Source of the DNA: Riptortus pedestris
Taxonomy: Eukaryota; Arthropoda; Insecta; Hemiptera; Alydidae
DNA: 64,000 bases
Reading direction: 5' to 3'
Assembly: GCA_019009955.1 (NCBI GenBank)
Contig: CM032233.1
Coordinates: 19,522,501-19,586,500 of the forward strand
Part shown: one piece after another, positions 46,459 to 60,337 of the stretch
How positions within the stretch are numbered: the first letter of the stretch is position 1
Layout: every line of letters starts with the position of its first letter
The notes under the pieces: model-generated
What the model was told of the DNA's origin: nothing
Seen by the model: the letters and a program-made list of their open reading frames with translations, nothing else
The model's database searches: none
Made by a program: the position numbers and the translations under genes

Positions 46459-46937
46459 TATGCTATGGTTCAAGAGAGATGAGTGGGAAATATAACCGAA
46501 TTTAGGTGGGTTGTATTCGTTCTGTACGGTGAGTTTTATACTTGGTAAATACCAAATGATTAGTCGGCATTATTCACAAAGTGCAGGCTGCGCTTGCTGT
46601 GTATTTCCGGGCAATATGAATAATGGCCGGAAAACTGTCTGCATATTATGAGCAGTTTCCTTATTAATCTCTCTGTCAGTAATACATTCACTAAACGTAG
46701 AACACCAAGTCTTTATTGCATTGCCAGACAAAGGAAAATCATTAAGACATATTAAAATTCCTGGAGATTACTCCACGTGATTGTATACCCCGTGAACTTA
46801 ATGAAAAATTGCAATTCTAACAAGAGTTTATCTTAATTCCTCTGCTTGCGATGTTTCTTCCCAGCGTGGCTTAAAAAATGTAACTCAATAAGTAGCTAGA
46901 GTTTCTAAGGAATTTCCATCATTTTTCACCTCATATT
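46459..46937. other. Unassigned sequence
   Basis: Nearly 0.5 kb; nothing recognised. Confidence 0.4.
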
Positions 46938-47071
46938 TTTAGCAGATTTCCCTTAAGATAAATCAGCAATTGAGGACGTACTCATGACGCGATTTTCAAA
47001 CAATTTCTTCAAATGTCCATCGATCCTACCCAGGAGATGACTAAAATGAGGTCTGTTCCAAACTATATATA

Positions 47072-48625
47072 TACTCTTCGTCAAAACAAACGCAACACCC
47101 TAAAATTTATTGATTACACAAGTTTTTAATTGAAATAAAAAATATTATGTTGATGTTTCTAATCAGACAAATACATTGGAGGAGAAAAACAACAATTTCA
47201 TTTGAATTCCAGCACTTCTTCTTATCTTTAATCCTATTGCTTAGAAACAGCACAAATTCCATAGTCATTCTTATCGACTTAGGGATACAAAAAAAAAATT
47301 ACTAGGGCTCAGTATTCATGTTAATTTCATCAAGTACGCATTATTTTAGAATTCATAAGTAATTATGGCACAGTTAGATAGAGATGACACAATTAGGGCA
47401 GTGACGATGCACCAAGAAGACCGTAGCACACGTTACATTGCTAATCGACTTGGGGTCCACTTGTCAACTGTCGCACGGGTCTTGAAACGATTCAGAGAGA
47501 CAGGAGGATACGCAAGAAGACCTGGATCGGGCCAACCACGGGTCACATCAGCGGAAGACAACCGTTTTATCCGGCTCCAGACTCTCAGAAATCGGCTAAA
47601 AACAGCAAACGACTTAAGAAACTTGGTCGCTGGTGTCCGAAACTTACATGTTTTGGTATCAATAGTTACGAGACGAGTGAGGAATAGTGGACTGAGGTGA
47701 CGAAGGCCCATGGTTGGACCACTTGTCTCCAGAGAGCACCGAAGAGCCCGCCTTAGGTTTGCCCAGGAGCACCGAGATTGGACTGTCGATGACTGGAGAC
47801 GAGTCCTGTTCACCGATCAGACCAGAGTGGCGCTAAACTCTCCTGACGGACACAGAAGAATGTGGAGGAAGCCAGGTTAGCGATACAGCAAATGTTGTAT
47901 AGTCGGAAGGAAGCCTTATTATGGTGTGGGCTCCGTGATGTTCTGGGCTGGCATCTCATGGGAAGCTCGCACGGAGTTAGTTTCGATTCGTGGGGGCCCT
48001 TTGACTGCACAAAGATACTTGGCAGACATTTTGGAGGACTATGTCATGCCATACATGCCATTTATTGGTGAAAATGCATTTCTTATCCATGATAATGCAA
48101 GGTCACATGTTGCCCGTATTGTTAGGGACTACCTATCTGAAATCAATATCGACACATTGCCGTGGCCAGCGAGGAGCCCTGACCTAAATTGCATAGAACA
48201 TTTATGGGACAGACTAAAAAGAAGTGTTGGAGCCAGGGAACCAGCACCCTCAACCTCAGGGAGCTTGAGGCTGCCGTTTTGGAAGGGTCGGGAAGATTAC
48301 CTCAGGAGGTCGTCCAGGACTTGATCAGGAGCATGCCCACACCTATGGAGGCTGTCATTCGAGCAAGAGGTGGCAACACTGGTTATTAGTGTATGAATAG
48401 TCATTTTAATTTTTTAAAAAGTTAAAATTTTGTTTTTTCATTTTTAGGATAAATTTTTATTTTTTTTTTGGAATTAAAGGAATTAATTTTTTTTTCTGAA
48501 ATACACTTTTTATTACTCCTATGTACTTGTATTATAAGACACAATAAGGTATGATTCTCTGCTTCAGTAAAAACCCAATGAAATTAATAAATTTTAGGGT
48601 GTTCCGTTTTTTTTGACGAGGAGTG
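47072..48625 (+). mobile_element. Tc1-like transposon, 1,554 bp
   Basis: Terminal inverted repeats: left TACTCTTCGTCAAAACAAAC... and right (reversed) CACTCCTCGTCAAAAAAAAC..., followed on both sides by GCAACACCCTAAAATTTATT / GGAACACCCTAAAATTTATT; about 40 bases with few mismatches. TA dinucleotides flank (47070-47071 and 48626-48627), the Tc1/mariner target duplication. The transposase lies in the same orientation at 47365-48389. Confidence 0.9.
47365..48389 (+). pseudogene. Tc1-like transposase (DD34E) with two stops and a late frameshift
   Basis: Length 341 codons, the normal size for Tc1 transposases. N-terminal paired-like DNA-binding part: MAQLDRDDTIRAVTMHQEDR, STRYIANRLGVHLSTVARVL, a GRPR-like GSGQPRVTSAEDNRF. 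Catalytic residues are all visible: VLFTDQTRV (first Asp, about 47809-47817), LIHDNARSH (second Asp, about 48090) and SPDLNCIEHLW with Glu exactly 34 residues later. Defects: TGA at 47698-47700 (a CGA-to-TGA type change in an LRxRRP segment), TAG at 47878-47880 (in an RKPGxRYS segment), and a frameshift near 48240-48260 after which the C-terminus RELEAAVLEGSGRLPQEVV ... ARGGNTGY continues in another frame to TAG at 48387. The gene is recently dead. Confidence 0.9.
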
Positions 48626-49197
48626 TATATTTGTCAGTTAACGCTCTAGCGGTCGCAATTTTGGTTTAATGTTTAACCGTTACTAAACTCGGTATTTAAT
48701 AGTTTTATGTATAAAAAAAAAAAAAAAGACCAAGTTTGTTAATGGCTGAAATCGGACAAGTGGGAGGCGGGGGAATTTCGAAAATTCGAAATATCTCCGT
48801 TACTATACGTCGGATCGAATATTCTATAGAACCAATCCTATTGCAAAAGTAATGCTCCATACATGTCGTTATGTACGTTTTTGCTCTATCTTCATTATTA
48901 ACCGAGATAACGTATTTGCATTATTTAGTTTTGGTCTTCAGTAAACCCCCACTCCTACTCATGTCATACTGACACTAAGATGTTATATTATGAAGCAATT
49001 TACTTAAAGCCTAAATACCCAATATTGTTCTCATTGAATTTTTACATTTAGAGGTAAATGGAAATACGCGGGGCACGTGGGAAATCTACTTCGTTAATGT
49101 AGCACCTTCGAGACGGATTTTCTTTTTTATGCCAATCACTGATTGTGTCTTAGTAAATTTTAAACGTTGCATGTTTTTGGAGGTTTTAATGGTTGTT

Positions 49198-49267
49198 TTT
49201 AGCAGATCTACCTTAGCTGAGCTTTGAGGTTGTACTCATTTTATATACGACAATGAGTTCACTTCAA

Positions 49268-49323
<56 letters not shown>

Positions 49324-50131
49324 CTGTTAACGCTCTAGCGCTCGCAATTTTTGTCTGTTCGTTACCAAACTCCAGATTTAAACTGATTACTTTATGTAAA
49401 CATGAAGATCAAGTTCATTAACGGCTAAAATCGGACCAGTGGGAGTGGGGGGGATTAGAGGGGGAGAATTTTGAAACTTCGAAATATATCCGTTGTTATA
49501 CGTCGGATCGAAGAAAAATCTATATCGAATATTAACCTAGCGAGATATTTTCATGTTTTAGTTTTCGGCCATCAGTAAACCCCCTCATGACTCCTACTCA
49601 TGTCATATTAACTATAAGCTGATATATCATGAAGCACTTTATTCCAAGGTAGATACAAAATATTGTTTTCATTGAGCTATTACTTTTTGAGTTACATGCT
49701 AATACGTCATGTGATGATGTCATCAATTAAGATTTTTGTTCTTTATTCGAAAATGTTTAGTTGATCTATACCATACTCGATATTTAGCCGTTTCGGTCAA
49801 CACTGAAGATCATATTTGTTATTGGCTGAAATCGGACATGGAATAGTGTTGGATTAGAGAGGGGGAGAATTAAAAAATATCTTCGTTATTTTGAGACGGA
49901 TCATAAAATGTTATAGATCCAATTTTGTTTTTCTACAATTATTGTTGTATGCATTTTTTTATTAAGCGAGTTATAGGCCCTGTCTTGTTTTCTACCTTCA
50001 GTAACCCCCCCCCTCTTCTACTTATCGTTTTTTTACATATAAATGGAGAATACGTGCTGATATGAGTTCTCAAGTGTTATACCAGAACTTGGAAAATCTA
50101 CTTAGTTTACGCAGCTCATTCGTGACGGACT
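49198..50131 (+). repeat. HLE long form
   Basis: Begins TTTAGCAGATCTACCTTAGC, (AT)n 49271-49320, GTTAACGCTCTAGCGCTCGC, G-runs at 49446-49463, second module with TGATGATGTCATCAATTAAG (49711-49730), and ends ACTTAGTTTACGCAGCTCAT TCGTGACGGAC (50100-50130). The head palindrome is damaged. Confidence 0.8.
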
Positions 50132-50320
50132 TTTACTATTTTCTCATTATTAGCTTTGAAGAGCGCTAAGATCATCTAACGTTTTGTACCTGAATTTATG
50201 ATGGATTAACGTTGTTGCATTTTATTGCTCTATCGATAGTTCTTCACTCTCAACATCTGTCATGAAGTAGCAAATTTTATTTCGATCCGATCTAAATTTC
50301 TACTTCTAATCAACAAAAAA

Positions 50321-51846
50321 GTCCGACACGCAGGGGCTGCGTAAAATAATAAACAGATTTCCCTCGTGAAGTTTAATAATAGATAAATATACATACTTAT
50401 AACACAACACCACCTTGAATATGAAGTGAATAAATACAGACGGTAATAAGAAATCTTTCCCCTCCTGGCGGGAAGCGTCTGAAATGTAAACAAATAGGTC
50501 TGCCAACCCGACTCTCACCGGAAAAAAACAATTATTGAAATATATCAGAATATAACATATTAATTTGATTGAAAACTATTTACTATATCTAGTACTGTAA
50601 TTTATAATGAATCAGAATAATTTTTATCTCAATCAATCAAATTTAAGTAGTCCAAAAACTTAAGACGGGGGTGGGGGTCACCAGAACATATTGGCATATA
50701 TGTCGTAGAATAAAGTTCTCTTGAAAACAATATTTGGTACTTAACCCTCCGTCGGGCGCAGCTAGCCTGAGAGGCCAGGAAAACATACTTTTTGATACCA
50801 CGCCTCATTCTGTTTCCCCTGTGAGGGGCCATTCCCAGTAATTTCCTGATTTGTGTTCATGCTTAGAATCCCCTACTTTAGTCTATTGCCATCCTTCATC
50901 CAGACCGACTGGTCCCTAGGTGGCTTGTGAGGCCGACTGCGCCCAATTGCTCCTTAATTTTGAAGATGATTTTTTTTCAAGATATATCTATTGCAATCGT
51001 CCCTTTTACTAAGATTAATGCTATTCTATATGGAAGTTCGTCGATATCTTGAGAAATAAGTGCTAGTCTAACTCTGGCCTCTCAGGCCGAATGCGCCTTA
51101 TCAATTTTACTTGTTTTAGTTTAAGCTTCATTCTATTTTAATAAAGTTATTATTTTACGTACTAAATAGCATATTTGCTTTCCTTAGATCCTAGCAAATT
51201 GTGTCCTACCAGCGTTTTAAATTAAAATTAATTAGATTGGGAGTGGGGGGCTAAAATATGTGGGCGGCCTCTCAGGCCGTGTGCGCCCGATTTTGTTTCG
51301 TCCAGAGGTGCGCCCGACGGGTTAAGGTTCGAATAATGTGGTTTATTACATAACCGAGTATTGTTAGTTTAACATGAAAAGAAGTGGGGGTTTGTTGAAG
51401 CTGAAAACTATAAAATCCAAATATCTTGATTAATATTCAAGATACAGAAAATACATATTGAACAATATTTATAGATCATTTAATTTGCAATAAGATTGGT
51501 ATTATACAAGTTTTCTATCCGACTTATAGTAACGGAGATACTTCGAATTTTCAAAATTCCCCCCTCTAAACCCCGCCCCCCCACCCTCCCACTGGTCCGA
51601 TTTCAGCTATTAACGAACTCGATCTTCCTTTTTACATAAAACGATTGCATATGGAGTTTGGTAACGAAGGAAACAAAAATTGCGACCACTAGAGCGTTAA
51701 CAGACAAATGTATATATATAATTTTGAACGGACCTCATTTTCGTCATCTCCTGGGTAGGATCGATGGATATTTGAGGAAATTTTTCAAAAAACGCGTCAT
51801 GAGTACGACCCCAATAACTGATTTCCCTTAAGGGAAATCTGCTAAA
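50321..51846 (-). repeat. HLE long form split by a TTAA MITE
   Basis: GTCCGACACGCAGGGGCTGC (50321-50340), third-module variant (ACACAACACCACCTTGAATA; GGAAGCGTCTGAAATGTAAA), AACAATATTTGGTACTTAA (50727-50744), then the MITE, resuming GGTTCGAATAATGTGGTTTA (51326-51345), C-rich block 51560-51597, GATCGATGGATATTTGAGG, palindrome and CTGCTAAAA (51820-51847). Confidence 0.85.
50741..51325. mobile_element. piggyBac-type MITE with internal palindrome array
   Basis: TTAACCCTCCGTCGGGCGCA at 50741-50760; the other end reversed reads TTAACCCGTCGGGCGCACCT. TTAA flanks on both sides and the rejoined flanks (TTTGGTACTTAAGGTTCGAA) match the HLE consensus around TTTGGTATTTAAGCTTCGAA, so the empty site is inferred directly. 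585 bp including both TTAA. No transposase. The motif GGCCTCTCAGGCC or its variants recur at about 50766, 50928, 51080 and 51262, mostly followed by a TGCGCC. Confidence 0.85.
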
Positions 51847-52469
51847 AGGGCAGACTGGAATTCCCCTAGAACTGAGTAGTTGGGCTGACGCACCTACTGA
51901 ATTCGTTTGCAAAGAGTTTGGTTATCATGAGGAATCATGTGGGAGAGCGAGTTAATTATGAATTCGGTATTTATAATAGATTTTCTCGTGATTATCCCCG
52001 TTCGTTCACCTTTCCCAGCCGAAGAGTAATCCTAGCGTGCCACCCTCCTAATAGAATGGTGAATTATCTCTCTCAATACAATAACTTTCTCAACTTCTTC
52101 TACACTTTTTTCACCAACTGTAACCCTAATGAGAAAACTAGTAGTTATTAGAAATTTCTAGAGCTCTGAGAATACGCCAAATAGCTTAGTTATCATAATA
52201 TTTTAAGAAAGGAAATAATTCGATGTAAATGCTGTGACCAGATTTATTAAATCGTCTAAGGAACTTATCATCAGCGTCAAGAAACGTTGGATTACATAAA
52301 CACGGCAGCCATTTTCGAAGAGCTTTACTTTCTTGGAGGGCATATCATGTTTTTGATTTTAATATAAACTTAATTTTCAAGAAAAAAATAATTAACTGTG
52401 TTTTATGTTATGTTACTTTTATGTTAATTTAGGGGTTTCGTGCGAATTTTGGATCACTATAATTTTTCA
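51847..52469. other. Unassigned sequence
   Basis: 0.6 kb with a 77-codon + frame (51918-52151) lacking domains. Nothing else seen. Confidence 0.4.
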
Positions 52470-53140
52470 GTATGTTTTTTTTATGGAAAACTAAAAGATC
52501 AAGTTCCCTAATGGCTGAAATTGGAAGAGAAGTGGGGAAGTTCAGAGGAGTAAAATTTTGAAATATCTTCGTTACATTGAGTTGGATAAAAAAAATGTCA
52601 ATTATCTTTTCTAAATATTAACATTTTACAATTGATTATCTATAAATTTACTCAAAATCAAACGTAGTGACTTATTTGTATTTTTATTGTTTTCAGAGAG
52701 TTTCAGAGTCTACTTAGACCTGTAATTTTAATACTAAATGACATATTTGCATTTAATAATTTTAATCCTTCGGTATATCCCAATTCTACTCATCTCAGAT
52801 TAACAATGAGCTAATATATCACGAAACGTGACGCCTTATTCTAAAATACGATGTATTTTTTTCATTCGATTTTTACTTAGTGAGATTCTTGGATAAATTC
52901 CCGTTGAAACATCATCAATGATGATTATAGAGACCTAAATTTGTATTTGATCTATACCATACTCGATATTTAACTGGTTCATGCTAAAATGATGGTCATG
53001 CAGGTTAGTAGCCAAAATCTGAAGTGATGTGTGGGGGTTTAGAGAAAGATTAAATTCAAAATCATATAGATCTCCGTTATTATGCTTCAGACTCGATAAG
53101 TGTTATATGATCATAACTAATAACAAATTAATGGACTACA
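52470..53140 (+). repeat. Degraded HLE body
   Basis: Family blocks survive as AACTAAAAGATCAAGTTCCC (52486-52505), AATGGCTGAAATTGGAAG, ATACCATACTCGATATTTAAC and a GTGTGGGGGTTTAGAG patch (53026-53041); no termini. More diverged than its neighbours. Confidence 0.55.
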
Positions 53141-53173
53141 CTTACCTACTTGAATATTATAGGAGTAATTGAA

Positions 53174-53249
53174 TTTCTAACAGATTTCTCTTTAGCAAAC
53201 CGGTTATACTCCTGACGCACTTATCAAAAAATGTTTATATATATATATA

Positions 53250-53295
<46 letters not shown>
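53174..53295 (+). repeat. HLE head ending in (AT)n at the Tigger insertion
   Basis: TTTCTAACAGATTTCTCTTTAG resembles the head, followed by TATACTCCTGACGCACTTAT and (AT)n 53236-53295. The Tigger element starts at the last TA of this tract. An opposite head (56000-56045) lies beyond it. Confidence 0.55.
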
Positions 53296-55547
<2,252 letters not shown>

Positions 55548-55550
55548 TAT

Positions 55551-56045
55551 ATAAAATTGTAACCCCTGTCTCTTTTTTTTTTTTAACTTCACGATACTTT
55601 CTCGTTTCACATGGAATTGATAATACATCAACAATTCTTACATACACAGGAGACGGAAATATAAACGTTCAGCCCACTCTTACTCTTCCCATATTAACAA
55701 TTATCTAATATGCCATAAATTATCGTAACTTAGTTTTAATATGAAATATGGTTTTTAACGAACTTACTATGTTATCAATAAAGATTCTATTTTATCATAC
55801 TCAATATTTCATCACATAATTGATATATAATAAATACCTATATATAAAACTAAGGATAAAAATTGGTTGATGTAGTAAAGTGGCAAGGAGGTTGTGGGTA
55901 AAAAGTAAACAGTTCAAAATATCACCTTTATTTTGAGTCGGAACGGGAAATTTTGTATTATAAACCTAGTTTGAAGAAGTTGTTTGAATGTCGCATCATG
56001 AATACGATCTCAATAGCTGATTTTCCCTAAGGGAATCTGCTAATA
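55551..56045. repeat. Second repeat family fragment and terminal HLE head
   Basis: AAAATTGTAACCCCTGTCTC (55552-55571) and TTCACGATACTTTCTCGTTT match the family at 31540. At 55975-56045 the minus HLE head returns (GTCGCATCATGAATACGATC; AGCTGATTTTCCCTAAGGG; AATCTGCTAATAA), so the Tigger locus sits between two inward-facing heads. Confidence 0.55.
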
Positions 56046-56445
56046 AATGAGGTTTTATATAAATGACAGTTTCATAGGTTAATGTTTTACGTGAGCTATT
56101 CAGCTTTCTAATAATAATTTAATTCGTGAACTGCTCATATAGAATTTTAAACTAGATTATCTCTCCATAATGAGCTCATATCTTGCCTGGGGTGGTCCAG
56201 GAAATCCAAGTGCAAAGTACAAATTAGTATACGCGACTGTAAGACGATTGGAATCTGGTTATAGGGCAGAGATAAGTGGAAGATGAAAGAGCAACTTACG
56301 TATCTGGGTTAGTGTTTGGCAAATGCAAATTGGATGCAGGTATACAAATTGCCTGATACCGCTCAACAATCATTTGTATCATAGAGCCAAATTGGAAAAG
56401 AACTATCTACGATAGAATATTTAGTTTCAAATCGATGTGGGGGAA

Positions 56446-56499
<54 letters not shown>

Positions 56500-57424
56500 C
56501 GAAATAGCGGAAAAGTATTCTCGAATGACAACAAGCTTTACTCTTAAAAACATCGTCATAACAAAAAACGTTCTTAGGATTAATTTATTTTAAACTATTT
56601 ACGTATTAATTTATAAAAGTAATACATTTTCGACCTGCATAGCTTCATGTAAATAAACAGAAACCAGATTTCTTTGTATCAAAATACGGATACTTACAGC
56701 TAGTATTTACAACTGTTCGACAATCCTCATTTATTAACATCAAAAGGCGGTATCTGAATTCCCTTTTGGTGTGTATTTGCGCTACTGAAATTGAATTTAT
56801 CGTCATTTACATAATATTTAATATACTGTAATTAGTTTTAATTAAATAAATTCTAAGAACGTTTTTTGCTATATTGATGTTTTTAAAAGTAAACCTTTTT
56901 TGGATTCATTCAAGAATTCCTTTGCGTCACTTTGTTTTAATATGTTTTTTTTTTTAATTTCACATTCCATTCCTTTCTCCGTAGACTTGGTTCAAAGACA
57001 ATTTCGTTCGCTACAACTTTTATGTTGCAGCATTTTTCAATAAAATGTGCCGATTCTGAACTAAAGATTTGTCTATTTTACGGATAAAGGATGCGTCAAA
57101 TCGAAAAATTCACCGATATATACTCGTTTTAAAATTTGATTTTCTACCAGAATCCGCCATACAAAGTAAAGCATTCCATTAGAAATTCCAAAGTTATGGT
57201 CGCTGGAGAGGTACTGGAGGTCAGGAGGTTGAATATGGACAGAAAAGATTCTTCAGGGGTCCCAATTATGGCACACCAAGTCTCAGGCTTGTATTAAAAT
57301 AATTGGAGATTTTAAGGGAGGTGGCACGGGAACTTGGGACACCCTGTATATATAAAATGGTTGGCAATTTGTGCAAAGGGGTAACATATGAAATCGCTCT
57401 TGTCAAATATAAAATTGCCGTTCT
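56046..57424. other. Unassigned sequence with (AT)n
   Basis: 1.4 kb. (AT)n at 56449-56494. Ends with GGGACACCCTGTATATATAA (57336-57355), a phrase common near ends of several insect repeats, but no partner end was found. Confidence 0.45.
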
Positions 57425-57470
57425 TCCAGTCCTAAAATGATCAGCTTAGTTCACGTAGCCCTAGCGTTCT
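57425..57470 (+). repeat. HLE 3' terminal scrap
   Basis: GATCAGCTTAGTTCACGTAG CCCTAGCGTTC resembles the last ~40 bases of the family; only this remains. Confidence 0.4.
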
Positions 57471-57857
57471 TATTTGTTATTATGACTCAAACCCCAATAA
57501 TATTGTGGTAAATGAACTGTTTCCATAAATTGTAATCCATTTTTTTCATGGCCTAATTTGATGTAGGTATGCTTGTATATTTCGATATTTCTAGTATATA
57601 TTACTAGTCGTGTTCCAATAATTCAATGCCACACATACATGTGTGTGTATATATGAAAACAACATATATATGTGTTAGTAGTACATGTACCGCAGAAACG
57701 AGTATACCTACAAACGACGTGAACAAACTCGCCAAACACGCAACCCTGACTTTAACTTACTGACCCTTCCAGGCTTACATTTAAAAATACTTCAGACTGC
57801 ATTAAATCAATGGCAAATAATGTATGCAAATATGTATGGCAAATAATCAATGCAAAT

Positions 57858-57902
57858 ATGAGATAGTAGATAATAAGAAAACTATCCCAAGCTTCCCATT
57901 TC

Positions 57903-57970
<68 letters not shown>

Positions 57971-58100
57971 CCAAATTTCAGCAGGTCGATTATTTTATTT
58001 ACAGGTATTTTCGATATTATGATTGTTTTTTCGCCATTGTGGTTATTGTTTTTTCGTTCTGGGGTGTGGAGAATCGAAAATTCAAAATATCACCGTTAAT
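57858..58100 (+). repeat. Duplicated segment D, copy 1
   Basis: From ATGAGATAGTAGATAATAAG to AAAATATCACCGTTA. Outside the (AT)n tract (57910-57967, ~58 bases) I count about six differences in ~185 bases from copy 2. Confidence 0.85.
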
Positions 58101-58499
58101 TGGCATATTAACAACCGAAAATCATGTGGGAGTAATATAGCCTTGTATGACCGAGTGGCCATCCAGCAGACGTGACAATAGACACCTCATGAGGTCATGA
58201 AGCATTAACTATTAAACATATACTAACTAACTGCAGGAACATAGAATACTTACGGACTCCACATAACATATACGAACTTCTTACAGACAATATACTAAAT
58301 CACCTTAGAAAAATTGATTTTTGTTTTACAACATTTAACTTCTCTCCTTTTTGATTTTGACTTACTGAGAAATTTAATATAATTTCGAACAATTTTAGAT
58401 AATATAAATGCACTAGTATATAGGAATACCATAATATGTTTTTACTAAAATCATTTTAAATTGTTGTCTTTATTATGTTTAATTTTTATTTATTGATTC

Positions 58500-58969
58500 A
58501 ACTGTATCATGAACCACTCTATTCCAAGCTTAAATACCAAATATTTTTAATATTTTACTTAAGATTTTTGCGAGTCGAAAATCATTATTTCTTCTACACC
58601 ATGCTCGACACTTAACTGTTTTATTCCACACTAGAAATTATGTTAGTTAATAATTGAAATAGGGATGGAATAGGGGGGAGTGGGGGTTTAGAGGGGGATT
58701 TTAAAAATTTAAATTACCTCCATTATTATGAGTCGTCTCGCAAAATGTTATAGAACCAATCTTGTTAAGCTTTTGATGCTCGACCATTGTTGTTTTATGT
58801 CTTGTTTCGTAACTCAATTATTAAGCGAGTTATTTGTACTTTATTGTTTTTATACTTCAGTAACACCCCCCCCCCCCTCAGGAGAATATGTGGTGATATG
58901 AAATATCAATTGTGCTATACCAACACGTGGGGAATCTGCTTCGTTTACGCAGCTCCTGCGTGACGGATG
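58500..58969 (+). repeat. HLE 3' half, long-form module
   Basis: ACTGTATCATGAACCACTCT, GAATAGGGGGGAGTGGGGG (58667-58685), a C-run 58865-58878, and the 3' end ACGTGGGGAATCTGCTTCGT (58925-58944), GCAGCTCCTGCGTGACGGATG. Head and microsatellite absent. Confidence 0.75.
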
Positions 58970-59536
58970 TTTTAAGTTATCCTAGCGTTTTATTAAATAA
59001 TGTTTGTAAACTTATTTAATCAATCTATAATCTATCATATATTTCTCTCACTCAGAGTGGTTTTCACGTTTCTTGGTTGACCCCACGACTGCTTGAAGGA
59101 AGACAGGTTTCTACATTAATGAAATGAACCGTTATTTTATTCGCTGAATTCAGAAGGACGGAAACAAAAAAACCGTATGACGGGTAGAATGTCAAACGTG
59201 ATAGGTATCGGCTTTCCCGGCATTTACAGTAATTCAACTGGAATTCAATTGAAGCAAAGTCCAACGTGTGCTGTGAAATTTCAAAAACTAGTCTATCTAG
59301 CATTAACACATATTACTTTAAAAAAAATAATGCATAAATGATGCACTGGTAAATAAACCGAAAAATGTATTTGGTCATGAATATATCCTAATATTTTTTT
59401 TGTTTAAAGCAATATATAACTACGGTGAAATTAGTCAACAATTACGATGAGAGTCACATAAAGGGGTCCCAGGGACTGGGGTCAAATAATTATCATGAAA
59501 TATAATATTATAGCATTATCATGAAATATAATAGAT
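58970..59536. other. Unassigned sequence
   Basis: 0.57 kb; an 81-codon minus frame (59064-59309) lacks recognisable domains. Confidence 0.4.
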
Positions 59537-59738
59537 ATGAGATAGCAGATAATAAGAAAACTATCCCAAGCTTCCCATTTCTGTGTGTCTATATATATAT
59601 ATATGAACCAAATTTCAGCAGGCCGATTATTTTATTTACAGGTATTTTCGATATTATGATTGTTTTGTCGCCATTGTGGTTATTGTTTTATCGTTCTGGG
59701 GTGTAGAGAATCGAAAATTCAAAATGTCACCGTTAGTA
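59537..59738 (+). repeat. Duplicated segment D, copy 2
   Basis: Near-identical to 57858-58100 except that its (AT)n tract is ~15 bases (59590-59604). It then continues into HLE body sequence (GTATGAGTCTGATTGAAAG), which copy 1 lacks. Confidence 0.85.
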
Positions 59739-59828
59739 TGAGTCTGATTGAAAGATATTATATATCAATCTTGTCGCCAATTTAATTAACTTAAATAACG
59801 TATCATATACATTTATTTTTTGTATATC

Positions 59829-59879
<51 letters not shown>

Positions 59880-60325
59880 TTATTTATATATTATATATCG
59901 TTCCATGCACTTTTTTCACTCTGAAATATTAACTGAGATATTGCATTTCTGTAACTATAACCCTTCAGTAAATCCCCGCTTTTAGTCATAGCAACCTAAC
60001 AATAAGCTAAACTTATATAAGAATATATGAAACGTATTATTCCAATCACAAAATACCAAAATATTCTTTTAAACAGGGCTTCACAATGAGAAATACATTG
60101 TGTGATGTCATGAATTAAGATTTTACGTTCTCGACTTGATGATTTTTCAGAATCAATACCGTACTCTCTGTTTAAATATTTCAAGGACATTTTCGTTTAT
60201 ATCTGAAATCGGATAATTGTTATGATGAGTAGGGTCGAAAAATGTTAAAGAAAAAAATCTTGTTAAACATTTACGTTTTACTATTGTTTTTTGGCACCGT
60301 TTTCATCTTACCTCGAATATTGAGG
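59739..60325 (+). repeat. HLE body, degraded
   Basis: AATATTAACTGAGATATTGC (59927-59946), CCTTCAGTAAATCCCCGC, GTGTGATGTCATGAATTAAG, GAAATCGGATAATTG, plus an (AT)n at 59830-59872. No termini. Confidence 0.6.
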
Positions 60326-60337
60326 TAGCTGCTTGTA

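Larger units (their letters stand above)
46938..49118 (+). repeat. HLE split by a Tc1 element
   Basis: Head AGCAGATTTCCCTTAAGATA (46941-46960), GTCCATCGATCCTACCCAGG, GAGGTCTGTTCCAAACTATA up to 47071; the Tc1 element follows. It resumes at 48628 with TATTTGTCAGTTAACGCTCT, the GGCTGAAATCGGACAAGTGG block, CACGTGGGAAATCTACTTCG (49073-49092) and GAGACGGATTT (49110-49120). The junction lies exactly in the (AT)n position of the family. Confidence 0.85.

Noticed and set aside
47433..47813. 126-codon minus frame across the Tc1 element
   Set aside because: Antisense shadow of the Tc1 transposase, which has all family motifs on the + strand.
57336..57355. GACACCCTGTATATA motif as a transposon end
   Set aside because: The phrase is common in insect repeats, but no inverted partner or target duplication was found.
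57824..58099. Frames with long YIYIYI runs (also at 6981, 17066, 23836, 36658, 53235)
   Set aside because: They are translations of (AT)n microsatellites.
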